Notes: generated by a model not told the origin, from the letters alone. A stretch of DNA of 64,000 nucleotides from Parietaria judaica (GCA_954871525.1 OX940870.1:16027501-16091500); one strand, 5' to 3'; shown: positions 11,797 to 24,084, numbered from the stretch's first letter. A program made the numbers and translations.

Positions 11797-13154
11797 TGTT
11801 GCGCAAAATCTCGCAAGTATACGAGTCGCTTCAAGTAATAAAGTGATAAATAGAGTATCGTCTCCACGAGGACTAAGTTAGTGACAATTAATTTCTCAAA
11901 AATTCAGTTTTTATAAAATTGATAAAATTGGGTTTTTGGTTTTGTATCAATGCAAGATAACGTAAACTAAGCGTGAACAACCAACGAGATTACGAGGAAA
12001 AACAGAGATTGATTTTTAAATTAATCGAGCAGCTAGGATTATCGATTTCCCTTCAATTCCAATGTCTAAATGAAATATTATGTGACTGCTACAGCTATTG
12101 CTATGACGAATATCAACTTTCAGCTTTTTGACTTATGAGAAAACCTCTTCCGAGCGCCTACTACTAACGATTTGTTCGAATAAATAGATATATTCCTATA
12201 CCATCTATTCGTGCAAATCCAATTTTCCACAATACTTGATCTAAGCTATATAAGATTCACATATATTCCTATACTAGAATCTCATAAAATCCAAGCGGTA
12301 TTCAAGCTAAATTAATCCTTTCGGTCATTAATCTAAGCCTAAACACTCTAATCAAGAGATGGTTCTTCCCTAGAATAGAGAGTAATGTTTATCACACAAG
12401 GATAAAAAGATTGAAATAAGCAGAGCAATAACTAATCACAATTATGATGACATTTGAAATTAAAGTTCCATCAATAATCCTAGCTAAGAAATTAGCTCAT
12501 GTTCTCACAAGATGAAATGCAATCCAACATTATAATGAATAACATAAACATGTTCACAAGGTGAGAAAATGGACTATTGATTTTGATGAAGAGTTGATGA
12601 AGAAAAGGGGCTCAAATCGTCACTCCAAGCTCCTTTCCAAATCTGATTTTTCGCTCCCAGACTTTGCTACGGCGATCGCTACGGCAGTCTGGCGAAACGA
12701 CTTCCTTGAAACGATCACCGGCAATGAGTTCCGTTCTTCTCCAAAGCTCCGTTTTTCTCCTCTGTTTTCTGCATTTTTCTTTTTTGTATTCTCCCCCCTT
12801 CCTCTTTTGTGTTGGCTGCTGCTTCCTTTCTTGGCTCCCATCTCCCCAAAAGGATGTTGCCCTAGGTGACATGGCCTTCCCAAAATGGAGGAATGTGGTC
12901 CAACAATCTAGTGATGACATGTGGAAAGTGACTCACAAGATGTGGTCCATGAAATAATCAGCCAAACAACAAAGTTTAATCACCATTTCTTACTATTTTG
13001 CCCCTAACTCACTATTTTAGACACACAATATTCAAGAGCTTAATTTCTTCAACCAATAAAAACTAGACAAGAAACTAAGACAAAACATAATAAAACACAA
13101 GACATATACTCTTAAATTCACAATAAATTAAGCACAAGGGTGCCAAAATTATCA
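11797..13154 (-). repeat. Athila 3' LTR
   Basis: The plus-strand left end TGTTGCG is fixed by the copy at 22042, which lies beside the PBS. The right end is less sure. I prefer 13154, because on the minus strand the LTR would then begin TGATAATTTTGGCACCC. An alternative is 13599 (minus strand TGATTCCCG), which follows an A-rich tract that could be the PPT. The partner LTR stops at the equivalent of 13083 and cannot decide between them. Confidence 0.75.
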
Positions 13155-14552
13155 CTTATTTTGTTCAATGCAAGTCAACACACCTTCTTCATGTGCAAAA
13201 ACTTTTGAATCAAAGAAATTCTTCTCGTGCAAATTCTGTTCTTAGAGGTAGTGGTTCATACGCTGCCCCTCAAATGAATGCAAACATCTCCCTAAACACC
13301 TGATTTCCTCAATCAAATAAGGTCTCGGTCCTCAAGCTTAAATATGTTTTCATATGTTGACGCAATGGCTTCCTCTCCACTAATGTAGACAAACAATCAA
13401 CAAAAGATCAAAAGGACTTTTAAGGGCTGGAATTTTTGGTTTTTTGGCTACGGTGAGAGGTTAATGAAAGATTTTGAATTGGTTTTCCACACCTTTGCGC
13501 TTTTCACTCTCTAAGATTCCCAAAAATTTCCCTAATTTTTCCTTATCATGCCCCAAATAGTTTCTTAGTTTTGCCATTGACTAAAGCTTACGGGAATCAA
13601 GATTTTTTATTTTTTTTTTCTTGATGTAGCACTCAGGGCAGCAACAAACTTTTAGTTTCCCGGTTATGATTTGACTTTGCACAACATGTCAATGGCAAAC
13701 TCTCTAATATGGACTTATTTTATCACTTTCCCTTTTTTTTTTTTTTTTTTTTTACTTGCACTCTCACTTTTTCACCCCCTTTTCCCCCAAACTTATCGTT
13801 CACACAGTCTTGTATTTGTCCTGTCTTCACCCCTCACTCCTAGAGAGATCAAGGCGCAAAGGTATTGTGAAACGGGTTTATGATGTAAGGATGGTGAATG
13901 ATGATGAGTGATGGGTTTTTTTCTCGGTTCGTCATGGTGGATATGGGAATGTATTTTTAATGTTTGGAAAGATGAAAATTGAACGCCTAAATCATTTCTT
14001 CCGTTTTCATGTTTGTCATGGGATTTCGCCTCAAGGAAGACCATTACGCAATTCTAGAAACTTAAACTCTCTCAAGATGCCTAGTTATCTTTTCGGGTCA
14101 CAAAGCGTTTTCGGTTAAGCTCACACCATTCTTGGAACAACGCACTATTTCTACCCCTAATTACATTATTAACACTCAAAAGATTTCTAAGATTCAAAAA
14201 AAAAATCACATTTGGAAGGCGAGCCGACTAACATGTATATATGTGGTATTATTATTAATAAATCTTCATCCTAGAGCCCCAATCTCGTTAATGTTATTAA
14301 GATAACTACAACCTCAAAATAAAGACACAAAATAAACTAACAAAGACTCAATACTAATCTAAACTCACAAGTTTACCTAAAATACCCCCAAACTTTGAAA
14401 GGAACAATGTCCTCATTGTTTTTGGGCAACAAAAATACTAACGAAATCTAAGACACTAAACTAAATGACAAGGACAGAAAAAAGACAAACATAAAAACAA
14501 AACAGAATAAAATATGGTTCAAGATGCTCCCTGTTGTCGTGTTGTTTGAGGT
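13155..14552. other. Athila 3' noncoding region
   Basis: No gene is seen. The stretch lies between the ORF3 stop and the 3' LTR on the minus strand and is rich in homopolymer runs (T runs near 13605 and 13732, A run near 14198), as is usual for this part of Athila elements. The A-rich minus-strand tract at about 13600-13622 is a polypurine-like candidate. Confidence 0.6.
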
Positions 14553-15745
14553 CTAAGTGCGTCGTTGGCTGCCCCTTCGAGTTGCCGGTGCCGATGACTG
14601 TCGTTTTTGGGCTCTCCTTGTCTTTGGGGGAGATTCTTCAAGTTGTTCGGAGCCTTCGGATTCGTCACTTTTCTCTGAGGAATTCGCCTTACTTTCTTCT
14701 TGTTTTTGCCCAAAGTATGGCACATCGTCAAGCGGCTTCTTGCATAGTTCCGAAAGAGCTTTTCGGAACCCGTCGTTCACGGCTCCTTGATACTGAAAAT
14801 AATAATTCACAAGGCTCTTGAATTTGTCAGACTCCTCCCTTTGTTGGCTATTTTCTTCAATTAAGCGCAGCACGGCCAGCTCCAACGGATTTCCGGAGTT
14901 TGTCGATTTTCGCTTTTTAGTAAGGATGCGCAACACCGTGTTTCTTTTTATCGGGTTGTCGACTATGACTTTCTCCTTCTTGTCGTCAACCTCTATTCCA
15001 TGCTCGCGACATAAGTTCGTGATTACGCACGGAAAAACAAGGCGGTCGGAGGTCTTTGATTGGCAGCCCATTAATGCCTCCCGGACCACTTTGCCGACAC
15101 TGATTTTCTTTCCGTCAAGCACCGATGCTAATAAGTTGAACTGATGCACGTCGATGGTTGTATTGTGCATGGTCGGAGACAAATCGGTCCGACAGAAACT
15201 GTACAAAAGACGGGCTATCGGCTTTAACTTTTCTGTCGGCAATGCGCTTTCTTCCTCCTCCCATATGGTTCCTTCTTCGAAATACTTCCCGACCGATGCT
15301 TGGAAAGAGTCCTCGGAAGGAACGGCATCAAGGATGTCGTCGGTGGCCGTGATCCCAAAGAAACGGTTTATGCTTCCTTTGTCTATTGGAATTTGAACTC
15401 CTCGAACCAAAACGTTTTGTTGAGTTGAGTTATTAAGGTTCTTGTAGAATTCCCGAACCACCACGGGATTGTGAGCTTCGGAAAAACTGCATAGCTTCTC
15501 CCATTTAAGCGCGCTTATCATCGCATTAATCTCGGCCGCGTACTTGCACGTTCCACTCTTGCTTAAAACCATTCCTCTTTCTAATACAATCGCCGCTTGT
15601 CGACTTGTCGACATCTCAAGGTTGTCTCGGGAGCAACCTCGTTGATGGGAGCGGGCGGAATCTGAGAGCCATCTCGCTGCTCCGACGAGTCGGCGCACTG
15701 TATATCGCGAGCTGTGCGGCGAGCTGATGCCTTAGTACGGGCCAT
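14553..15745 (-). pseudogene. Athila ORF3 (plant transposon protein), frameshifted near N-terminus
   Basis: A 381-codon open frame (15698-14553) covers most of the protein: ERGMVLSKSGTCKYAAEIN, VVREFYKNLN, VLVRGVQIPIDKGSINRFFG, then a Lys/Arg/Ser-rich tail ending in basic repeats. The expected start is the ATG at 15745 (MARTKASARRTAR), whose frame runs to about 15590 before stopping, so one indel around 15600-15680 separates the start from the body. The ORF lies 3' of pol, the place of the env-like gene in Athila elements, but I see no signal peptide or membrane span. It resembles proteins filed as putative plant transposon protein. Function unknown. Confidence 0.7.
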
Positions 15746-16465
15746 AATCTAGCAATTCCCGTATGTATCCGAGCAATTCCAACAACCAAATATCTCCAAT
15801 TCCCGCATGTACGAACCTAAGTTGCTCGAGATTGACGAGTGAGAATGAGGAGCTTCTGCGCACGATTCCAACGACCGAAGGTTAGGGCTTTTGCAGCGAG
15901 CAACTCTGAGAACTGGCGGAGAGACAGAGGATTCGCGACGGAGATTGAGGGCGATGAAGCTTCGCTGCGATGGGAAATGGCTGTGGAGATTTAGGGCTTT
16001 GTCTGTGAAGTTTCTTGGCTCAGAGGGGAAGACGAAGGCTGTTCGTCGATGCTCAGTGAAGTGAAGAGAGGAGAAGAGTGCTGTGGGTCCCACGTGAATT
16101 TTTGTTTGTGGCTGATATAATTAAATCAAATGGGCCATTTTCTTTGTAATTCTTTTACTTTTGGGCCCATTTACATTCAAATAAAATCAGCCACAATTGT
16201 CCTTTCCGAATTTTTGGGAGGAATGGGACCCACAATACTTAAATACGCTCAGTCACACGCAAAACTCGAAGCTCTTTCGATCCTGAAGTCTTAATTGTCA
16301 TAGCAATACTGTGGCGACCCATGTTTTCTTCATTATACTGTCCGGGACCTTGTGGCATGAATAATAATAGAAACAAAACTAAAAACTAAAAATTAAACTG
16401 AGGGTTGCCTCCCTCCAAGCACTTGTTTTAACGTCGACGGCCCGACGTTCATCGCTTCTCACGGG
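15746..16465. other. Spacer between Athila pol and ORF3
   Basis: On the minus strand the 350 bases ahead of ORF3 (16093-15746) look like a plant gene leader: pyrimidine-rich and free of stops in one frame for 114 codons. It may serve as the leader for a separate ORF3 transcript, but this is inference. 16100-16465 holds no open frame of note. Confidence 0.4.
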
Positions 16466-19400
16466 TCACCAAGAGTCATCGTGACTTTGTTTCGGTCCAC
16501 TTCCTTGCCCAAATAACCCGTTGGCCATTGACCTTGAATTTTTGTCCCGTTTCTTCATTCCGGAGCTCGATGGAACAAATTCCCGGTGTTGGATCTTACG
16601 ATCATGCCATCGCTTTGTTTTTTCTTTGTAGAGCTTAGCATTCTCGTATGAAAACAGCCGTGTTTCTTCCAACTCTAGCAATTGTAACATCCGATGCTCG
16701 CCCGCGGCTTGTAGATCCATGTTGAGCTTCCTCGTGGCCCAATACGCCTTATGCTTCAATTCTAACGGTAGATGACACGCTTTTCCGTAGACCAATCGAT
16801 ACGGCAACATTCCGAGAGGAGTCTTGAAAGCTGTCCGATATGCCCATAAAGCGTCATCTAGCCGTAGAGACCAATCTTTCCTATTCGGATTCACCACCTT
16901 TTCGAGGGTGGATTTAATTTCTCTATTGGAGAGTTCAACTTGCCCATTCGTTTGCGGGTGATATGCCATGGCGAGCTTGTGCCGAATTCCGTATTTTTCC
17001 AATATTCCTTCAAATTGCTTGCTTGTGAAGTGAGTCCCTTTGTCGCTAATGATAGCCCGAGGAGTCCCAAAACGAGTGAAGATATTCTGTTGCAAGAATT
17101 TGACGACCACTTTTGAATCATTTGTCGGAAAGGCTGCCGCTTCCACCCATTTGGATACATAGTCGACCGCGACTAAGATATACTCTTGACCGTACGATGG
17201 CGGAAATGGTCCCATGAAGTCAATCCCCCAAACGTCAAATAGTTCGACTTCGAGAATGTTGTTAAGTGGCATCTCGTGTCTTTAAGATATGTTGCCGACT
17301 CTTTGGCACCGATCACATCTCTTGACAAAAGCTTGAGCATCCTTGAACAGAGAAGGCCAAAAATATCCAGATTGTAGCACTTTTGCCGTTGTCTTTAGCC
17401 CGGCAAAATGTCCTCCGTACGGGGCTGCGTGACATTGTTCGAGAATATCGCCTATTTCTTCATCCGGAACACAACGGCGCAATATTTGATCAGCGCACTG
17501 CTTGTACAGATATGGCTCATCCCAGTAGTAGTTTTTCACATCATGGAAGAATTTCTTTAAGGGCTGGCCCTTAACATCGGGTGGAGTTAACCCGCTCACC
17601 AAATAATTCACAAAATCAGCATACCAGGGCGCTACGGCAGTCTGTACAGCAAACAAATTTTCATCGGGGAATGAGTCGCGGATTTCATCGCTAAATTTTG
17701 GATCACCTCCTTCTTCAAGGCGTGATAGATGATCAGCCACTTGATTCTCCGTGCCTTTTTTATCTCGGATTTCCAAATCGAATTCTTGAAGGAGTAGCAC
17801 CCATCGAATAAGCCGCGGTTTGGCGTCTTTCTTGGAGATGAGATACTTGATTGCTGAGTGGTCGGTGTATACAACCACTTTGGTTCCAACGAGATACGCT
17901 CGAAATTTGTCAAAGGCAAAGACCACCGCTAAGAGCTCTTTCTCGGTAGTCGTGTAATTCAATTGAGCATCGATGAGCTTCTTGCTCGCATAGTAAATGG
18001 AGTGGAATATCTTCTCTTTTCGTTGGCCAAGCACGGCTCCAACCGCATACTCGCTAGCGTCGCACATCAATTCGAGAGGTAGGGTCCAATCCGGTGCTAT
18101 AACTATGGGGGCTGTAACAAGGGCTGCCTTTAAGGCGACAAACGCTTCCTCACACTCCTTCGTAAACTCAAATTTTTGATTCAACTCGAGCAAAGAACAA
18201 AGGGGTTTAGAGATCTTTGAAAAATCTCTAATAAATCTTCGATAGAATCCCGCATGACCCAAAAAACTTCGAATCCCTTTCACCGTAGTTGGCGGTGGTA
18301 GTTTCTCGATCACCTCCACTTTTGCACGGTCCACCTCTATGCCCTTGTTTGAAATCCGATGTCCCAAAACGATTCCCTCTTGCACCATGAATTGGCATTT
18401 TTCCCAATTAAGCACTAAATTTTTTTTTCACATCTTTCTAGCACCTTCTCAAGATTTTCCAAACAACTTTCAAATGATTCTCCAATAACCGAGAAGTCGT
18501 CCATGAACACCTCAAGTGAATCTTCCACCATGTCCGAGAATATCGACATCATACATCGTTGGAAAGTCGCCGGGGCGTTGCATAATCCAAAAGGCATTCT
18601 TCGGAAGGCGAACGTACCGTATGGGCATGTGAAAGTGGTCTTTTCTTGGTCCTCCGGTGCGATCGAAATTTGATTGTACCCCGAGTACCCATCGAGGAAG
18701 CAATAGTATTCCTTTCCGGCTAATCTATCGAGCATTTGATCAATAAACGGCAGCGGGTAGTGATCTTTCCGAGTCACTTTGTTGAGCTTCCGATAATCCA
18801 TACATCCCCGCCAACCGGTGACCATTCTTGTTGGAATTAATTCATTCTTCTCGTTGGTTATCACGGTTACGCCACCTTTCTTCGGGACACATTGCACGGG
18901 GCTGACCCACGAGCTGTCCGAGATGGGATAGATGATTCCGGCATCGAGCCACTTGATAATTTCTTTCTTCACGACCTCTTTCATGACGGGATTAAGGCGC
19001 CTCTGCTGCTCAACAGAGTTGCTACAGCATTCCTCCAGCAAGATTTTGTGCATACAAATCGAAGGGCTGATTCCCGTAATATCCGCCATGGTCCATCCGA
19101 TTGCTTTCTTGTGCCGTTTCAACACGTCGAGTAGCTTTTTTTCTTTGTTTAATACCAACGAAGATGAGATAATGACAGGTAAAGTCTCCTCGTTCCCCAA
19201 GTAAACATACTTTAAATGAGATGGCAATTGCTTCAATTCGAGTGTCGGCGGCTCAACAATAGACGGCTTCGAGGGCTGTCCAGTTCGCTCTCCCATCCCT
19301 ATCAATTCAAAGTTCCGTGTAAACTTGCTATCTTGAGGCTTAGATTCCACCCAAGTGATTTGGGCTTCTTCCCCATCACTCATTTCTTCAAGTTCCTCAA

Positions 19401-20205
19401 GTGACGGAATCCCAATTTCGTCTCGGCACGCTTGCTTCCGAAAACTTTCTTCCACAATAGAGTCAATAATACTAATTGAGGAACAATCTTCAATCTCATC
19501 GGGGTAGTTCATGGCATTAAGCACATTAAACGTGATTTTTTCCTCATTCACTCTCATCGTGAGCTCACCCTTTTCGACGTCTATTAGAGCCCTCCCGGTT
19601 GCTAGAAATGGGCGTCCAAGTATCATCGGAACTTCCTTGTCGGCTTCAAAATCGAGGATGATAAAATCCGCCGGAAAAATAAATTTGTCCACCCGAACCA
19701 AAACATCTTCAATTTTTCCTTCCGGGCGAGCAATTGATCGATCCGCTAGTTGCAACGTCAATGTAGTTGGTCTTGCCTCACCAATTCCCAATCTCTTGAA
19801 CATAGACATCGGCATAAGGTTGATGCTCGCTCCCAAGTCACAAAGTGCGCGCCCAACGTCCTTGCCACCAATCGAGCACGGTATCGTGAAGCTTCCCGGA
19901 TCTTTGAGTTTTGGCGGGATCTTTCCTTGATAAATAGCACTTGACACCTTTGTGAGGGACACTGTTTCGAACTCCCCAAGTCTTCGTTTCTTTGTCAAGA
20001 TATCCTTCAAGAATTTGACGTAGTTCGGCATTTGTTCCAAGGCTTCTACCAATGGTATATTGATATGAAGTTGTTTGAGCATGTCAAGAAACTTCTTAAA
20101 CTTCTTCTCTTGTTGCTGTTTTTGGAACCTCTGTGGAAATGGAGGGGCTGGTCGGTTCTCAATTCGCTCGAGGTTCTTTGCTTTAGTCGACTCTTGTTCC
20201 ACCAC
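16466..20205 (-). pseudogene. Athila pol: PR, RT, RNase H, integrase (one frameshift, one stop)
   Basis: 20205-18415 is an uninterrupted 596-codon frame with the protease (ALCDLGASINLMP), the linker, and RT (WVSPVQCVPKKGG, FLDGYSGYNQIS, catalytic FMDDFSVIG). The frame shifts in a T/A homopolymer at about 18418-18425. 18415-17282 then carries the end of RT, RNase H ([38 protein letters not shown]) and the integrase zinc finger ([20 protein letters not shown]). A TAA at 17279-17281 interrupts the same frame before the integrase core 17272-16466, where [17 protein letters not shown] and [12 protein letters not shown] supply an intact D-D-E triad. All catalytic motifs look intact, so only the frameshift and the stop seem to prevent a full polyprotein. 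Confidence 0.9.
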
Positions 20206-21843
20206 TGATTTTTCCTTGCTTGAAGAGTTGTTTCTCGCTTCGCTTTCGCGTTCTCTTGGATTGAAGAGGGCTCTTCTACCTCTGTTTCAAGCTCTGGACC
20301 TATTTCTTTAGTCGGCTCTTTGTTGCATTCCTCAACTTGCTTGTCGGCGGCTTCCTTAGCGAATCGCTTTTTGGTTTCCTCTGCCCATTCAAACTCCCGG
20401 CCACTCCTAAGCACAATAGCCTTACAGTGCTCCTTTCCATTTGGAGGGTCTTCCGTGTTGCTTGGGAGTCCACCTTGTGGTCGGCTATTTTGAGTTGCGG
20501 CTATTTGACCCACTTGCGTTTCCAAGTTCTTGATTGAAGCCTTCGTTTCAGCCATAAACGACTTCAATAATTGCTCTAAAGAATGATTCGGTGCTTGCGT
20601 TTGCTGATGTAGTTGTTGCTGTGACGAACTGGGCTGAGCAGAGTTTTGTTGCTCCAGGTATTGTTGCGGCAGTTGCTGTGACAAACCCTGTTGAGCAGAT
20701 TGCTGAAAACCAGGGGGTGCTTGTTGGTTGTAGCGATTATTGGAGTTCGTGTGCCCCGTACCTTGGTTCGACCACGAGAAATTCGGGTGTTGTTTCCAAC
20801 CCGGATTGTAGGTGTTTGAATAAGGGTTGAACGGTATTTTTTGGTTTCCGACATAGCACACCGCTTCTCAAAATAGTGGCCATCACCGCAAATAATGCAC
20901 TGAACCTCTGCTGGCTTCTCAACTTGTGCGCTTTTACTCACTTTTGCTAGTTCGTTTTTGAAGACTTCCGTCATTGACGCGAGGAACGATGCCATTTGAT
21001 CTACGCCTTGCACCTCCGCTACTCTAACGCCCGTAGCAACTCTCGTCGTAGGGAAGTTGCAACTATTATTGACGTTTCTCTGTATGATGTCCATGGCCTC
21101 GGCCGACGACTTTGACATGATAGAGCCTCCAGCGGAAGCATCCAAAATCACCCGGTTTTGCGCGTTCAAGCCTTGGTAGAACGTTTGGATTTGTCTCCAA
21201 TAAGGCAAGCCGTGGTTCGGGCATCGACGGAGCAGCGCCTTAATCCTTGCCACGCCTCGTACATCGTGTCGTCAGGTTGTTGCCGAACCAAATTAATTTC
21301 CGCGAGAAGTTTGTTGTCCAAGGTTGGTGGATGGTATCGCATGATGAACTTCTCGGCTAGCTCGTGCCAAGTCGATATGGAGTTGGGTTCAAGAGATTGT
21401 AGCCATGTCTTCGCGGCATCCCGTAGAGAGTAAGAAAAGAGTCGGAGTCTCAAAGCTTCAGCCGGTACCCCGTTCGTTTGGAAAGATGCGCACACTTCCA
21501 TAAATGATCGAAGATGAGTATAAGGATCTTCCGTGGCCATCCCGCTAAACTGTCCCATTGTTGCTAGCATTTGGAACATAATAGGCTTCAATTCGAAGTG
21601 TGCCGCTTGAACGGTTGGCAATATGATGCTTGACTCCAAATCTCCAAGAGTCGGTGCCATATAGTCACTAATGGCCCGATTCCGGTCTCCGAGCATCGCT
21701 TCCATGTCGGGGGCAGCGTTGTTTCTTTCATTGTCGGCCATGTCCGCAACTTCGGCTAGCCTTATTCTCTCTCTCCGAATGGCATGTACAGTGCGTTCGA
21801 TTTCCGGATCGTAAAGTAGTTCCGTATCGAGATCTTCTTCCAT
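20206..21843 (-). pseudogene. Athila gag, several frameshifts
   Basis: The start is at 21843 (MEEDLDTELLYDPEIERTVH). The capsid-like part includes PIMFQMLATMGQFSGMATEDPYTHLRSF and LFSYSLRDAAKTWLQSLEPNSI. The frame changes near 21240, near 20865 (just after the CCHC-like CIICGDGHYFEKRC) and near 20240. Between them are NPYSNTYNPGWKQHPNFSW and a Gln-rich stretch, both typical of Athila gag. Three single-base events in a copy whose LTRs are about 99.8% identical is unexpected. Confidence 0.85.
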
Positions 21844-22020
21844 AAGATAGCGGGACCCGTTTAGAGCCCCGCGTCCAAGAAATCCAGGAACTGTACTTGT
21901 GTTCTATGATCACCAAGATAATAACCTGTGAAAGTGTAGTAATCAAAGAGAACAAGTTAATACAAATTGCAAGAAATAAAAAAAGATTTTTATTAAAATA
22001 AATTTTCACTAAAATTAGAC

Positions 22021-22035
22021 CCGGCAACGGCGCCA
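22021..22035 (-). promoter_or_regulatory. Athila primer-binding site (tRNA-Asp)
   Basis: The minus strand reads TGGCGCCGTTGCCGG, complementary to the 3' end of plant tRNA-Asp. It lies six bases inside the LTR end at 22042, the expected place for priming minus-strand cDNA. Confidence 0.88.
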
Positions 22036-22041
22036 AAAACT

Positions 22042-23328
22042 TGTTGCGTAAAATCTCGCAAGTATACGAGTCGCTTCAAGTAATAAAGTGATAAATAGAG
22101 TATCGTCTCCACGAGGACTAAGTTAGTGACAATTAATTTCTCAAAAATTCAGTTTTTATAAAATTGATAAAATTGGGTTTTTGGTTTTGTATCAATGCAA
22201 GATAACGTAAACTAAGCGTGAACAACCAACGAGATTACGAGGAAAAACAGAGATTGATTTTTAAATTAATCGAGCAGCTAGGATTATCGATTTCCCTTCA
22301 ATTCCAATGTCTAAATGAAATATTATGTGACTGCTACAGCTATTGCTATGACGAATATCAACTTTCAGCTTTTTGACTTATGAGAAAACCTCTTCCGAGC
22401 GCCTACTACTAACGATTTGTTCGAATAAATAGATATATTCCTATACCATCTATTCGTGCAAATCCAATTTTCCACAATACTTGATCTAAGCTATATAAGA
22501 TTCACATATATTCCTATACTAGAATCTCATAAAATCCAAGCGGTATTCAAGCTAAATTAATCCTTTCGGTCATTAATCTAAGCCTAAACACTCTAATCAA
22601 GAGATGGTTCTTCCCTAGAATAGAGAGTAATGTTTATCACACAAGGATAAAAAGATTGAAATAAGCAGAGCAATAACTAATCGCAATTATGATGACATTT
22701 GAAATTAAAGTTCCATCAATAATCCTAGCTAAGAAATTAGCTCATGTTCTCACAAGATGAAATGCAATCCAACATTATAATGAATAACATAAACATGTTC
22801 ACAAGGTGAGAAAATGGACTATTGATTTTGATGAAGAGTTGATGAAGAAAAGGGGCTCAAATCGTCACTCCAAGCTCATTTCCAAATCTGATTTTTCGCT
22901 CCCAGACTTTGCTACGGCGATCGCTACGGCAGTCTGGCGAAACGACTTCCTTGAAACGATCACCGGCAATGAGTTCCGTTCTTCTCCAAAGCTCCGTTTT
23001 TCTCCTCTGTTTTCTGCATTTTTCTTTTTTGTATTCTCCCCCCTTCCTCTTTTGTGTTGGCTGCTGCTTCCTTTCTTGGCTCCCATCTCCCCAAAAGGAT
23101 GTTGCCCTAGGTGACATGGCCTTCCCAAAATGGAGGAATGTGGTCCAACAATCTAGTGATGACATGTGGAAAGTGACTCACAAGATGTGGTCCATGAAAT
23201 AATCAGCCAAACAACAAAGTTTAATCACCATTTCTTACTATTTTGCCCCTAACTCACTATTTTAGACACACAATATTCAAGAGCTTAATTTCTTCAACCA
23301 ATAAAAACTAGACAAGAAACTAAGACAA
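22042..23328 (-). repeat. Athila 5' LTR, outer end missing
   Basis: This matches 11797-13083 with three differences noted (22049, 22682, 22878). The similarity stops at 23328, and unrelated sequence with the character of a Tat LTR follows. About 70 bp of the LTR, or more if it is longer than assumed, and the target duplication are deleted. Confidence 0.88.
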
Positions 23329-24084
23329 AGTTTGATATTTTTAGAATGGGATGATTTGGTGGAATTCGATCTCTCACGTTGCAAGCTCTCAATTCACTCT
23401 CGATATATATATGTATATAAAAGCAATATAAATGAGACGAGGAGTTTTTTATAGAGGTACGTCCCAAAGCGGTAGTTGACTACGTTCTCTTTTAGTTTAT
23501 TGCGATAATTGACATAGACGGATAGCTACAGACAGCAAATCACGCCTAGAATAGGAAAAGAATGGGAAGAAGGAAAAGAATACAACAAAATCTCAAAGTG
23601 AGATAAAATGTCGGGTAGAAGCTTTTGATGTATTCTCTCAGATGCGTGTGCGTATATATGTTGATCTGAGCTTGAGCCTGGTATTTATAGGCTTCAATTC
23701 TTCCCGTTGGTCTTCCAAGAATCGTGGAGTCTTCTCTCCGTGCTGACCGGGCTGAATGGATCGTCGCCCGTTGAAGACTTGACTCTGTGCTCCTGGTCTT
23801 CCGCTTGGGTTTGAAGTGGGATGCCGGGTAGAGAATATGACAACTCTACCCACGTCTTTCTGGATTGATGACGAATAGATTTTGGGCCTTTGGGTTTTTT
23901 GGGCCGAGTAGCTTTGTATTTATTGGGTTTTTTCTGATTGAGAACTTCAATGGGGTTCTCAATTAGGCTTTTACGAATATCGATTTATTTCTTTAAAGCC
24001 TTTTATCTTTGTTTATAAATTTAATTCATTCACAACTTTAGCACTTTATGTCATATTAAATAATGACGAATTTGTACATCAACA
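23329..24084 (-). repeat. Probable 5' LTR of the host Tat element
   Basis: Read on the minus strand from 24084 it starts TGTTGATGTACAAATTCGTC and has a clear TATA box (CTATAAATACC at about 23693-23683), followed by a leader-like sequence. It lies where the interrupted Tat element should have its 5' LTR. The end next to the Athila LTR is lost together with the Tat leader and PBS. I have no second Tat LTR in the window to compare, so its identity is inferred from position and TATA structure. Confidence 0.5.

Larger units (their letters stand above)
4641..13588. repeat. Complete downstream copy of the 8,948-bp tandem duplication
   Basis: This unit holds, in plus-strand order, the antisense ORF tail, the Tat 3' noncoding part, IN, RNase H, RT, PR and gag of a minus-strand Tat element, then the Athila LTR and some Athila internal sequence. 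The next bases (13589 on) continue smoothly into the Athila element, so this copy has the ancestral right flank. The joint at 4640/4641 is the new junction made by the duplication. Whether more copies lie to the left cannot be seen. Confidence 0.9.
11797..23328 (-). mobile_element. Athila-type Ty3/gypsy retrotransposon, 5' LTR truncated
   Basis: Minus-strand order is 5' LTR (22042-23328), tRNA-Asp PBS, gag, pol, ORF3, 3' noncoding region, 3' LTR. The RT wording (FLDGYSGYNQISIAPEDQEK, FMDDFSVIG) and the ORF3 place it in the Athila lineage. It is inserted in the Tat element at the gag ATG. The 5' LTR lacks its outer end, so the second target-site copy is missing; the left flank next to the 3' LTR is CTCAT (11792-11796). 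In the 1.29 kb shared by both LTRs I saw three differences (22049, 22682, 22878), so the insertion looks very recent, yet the ORFs are broken. Confidence 0.9.
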
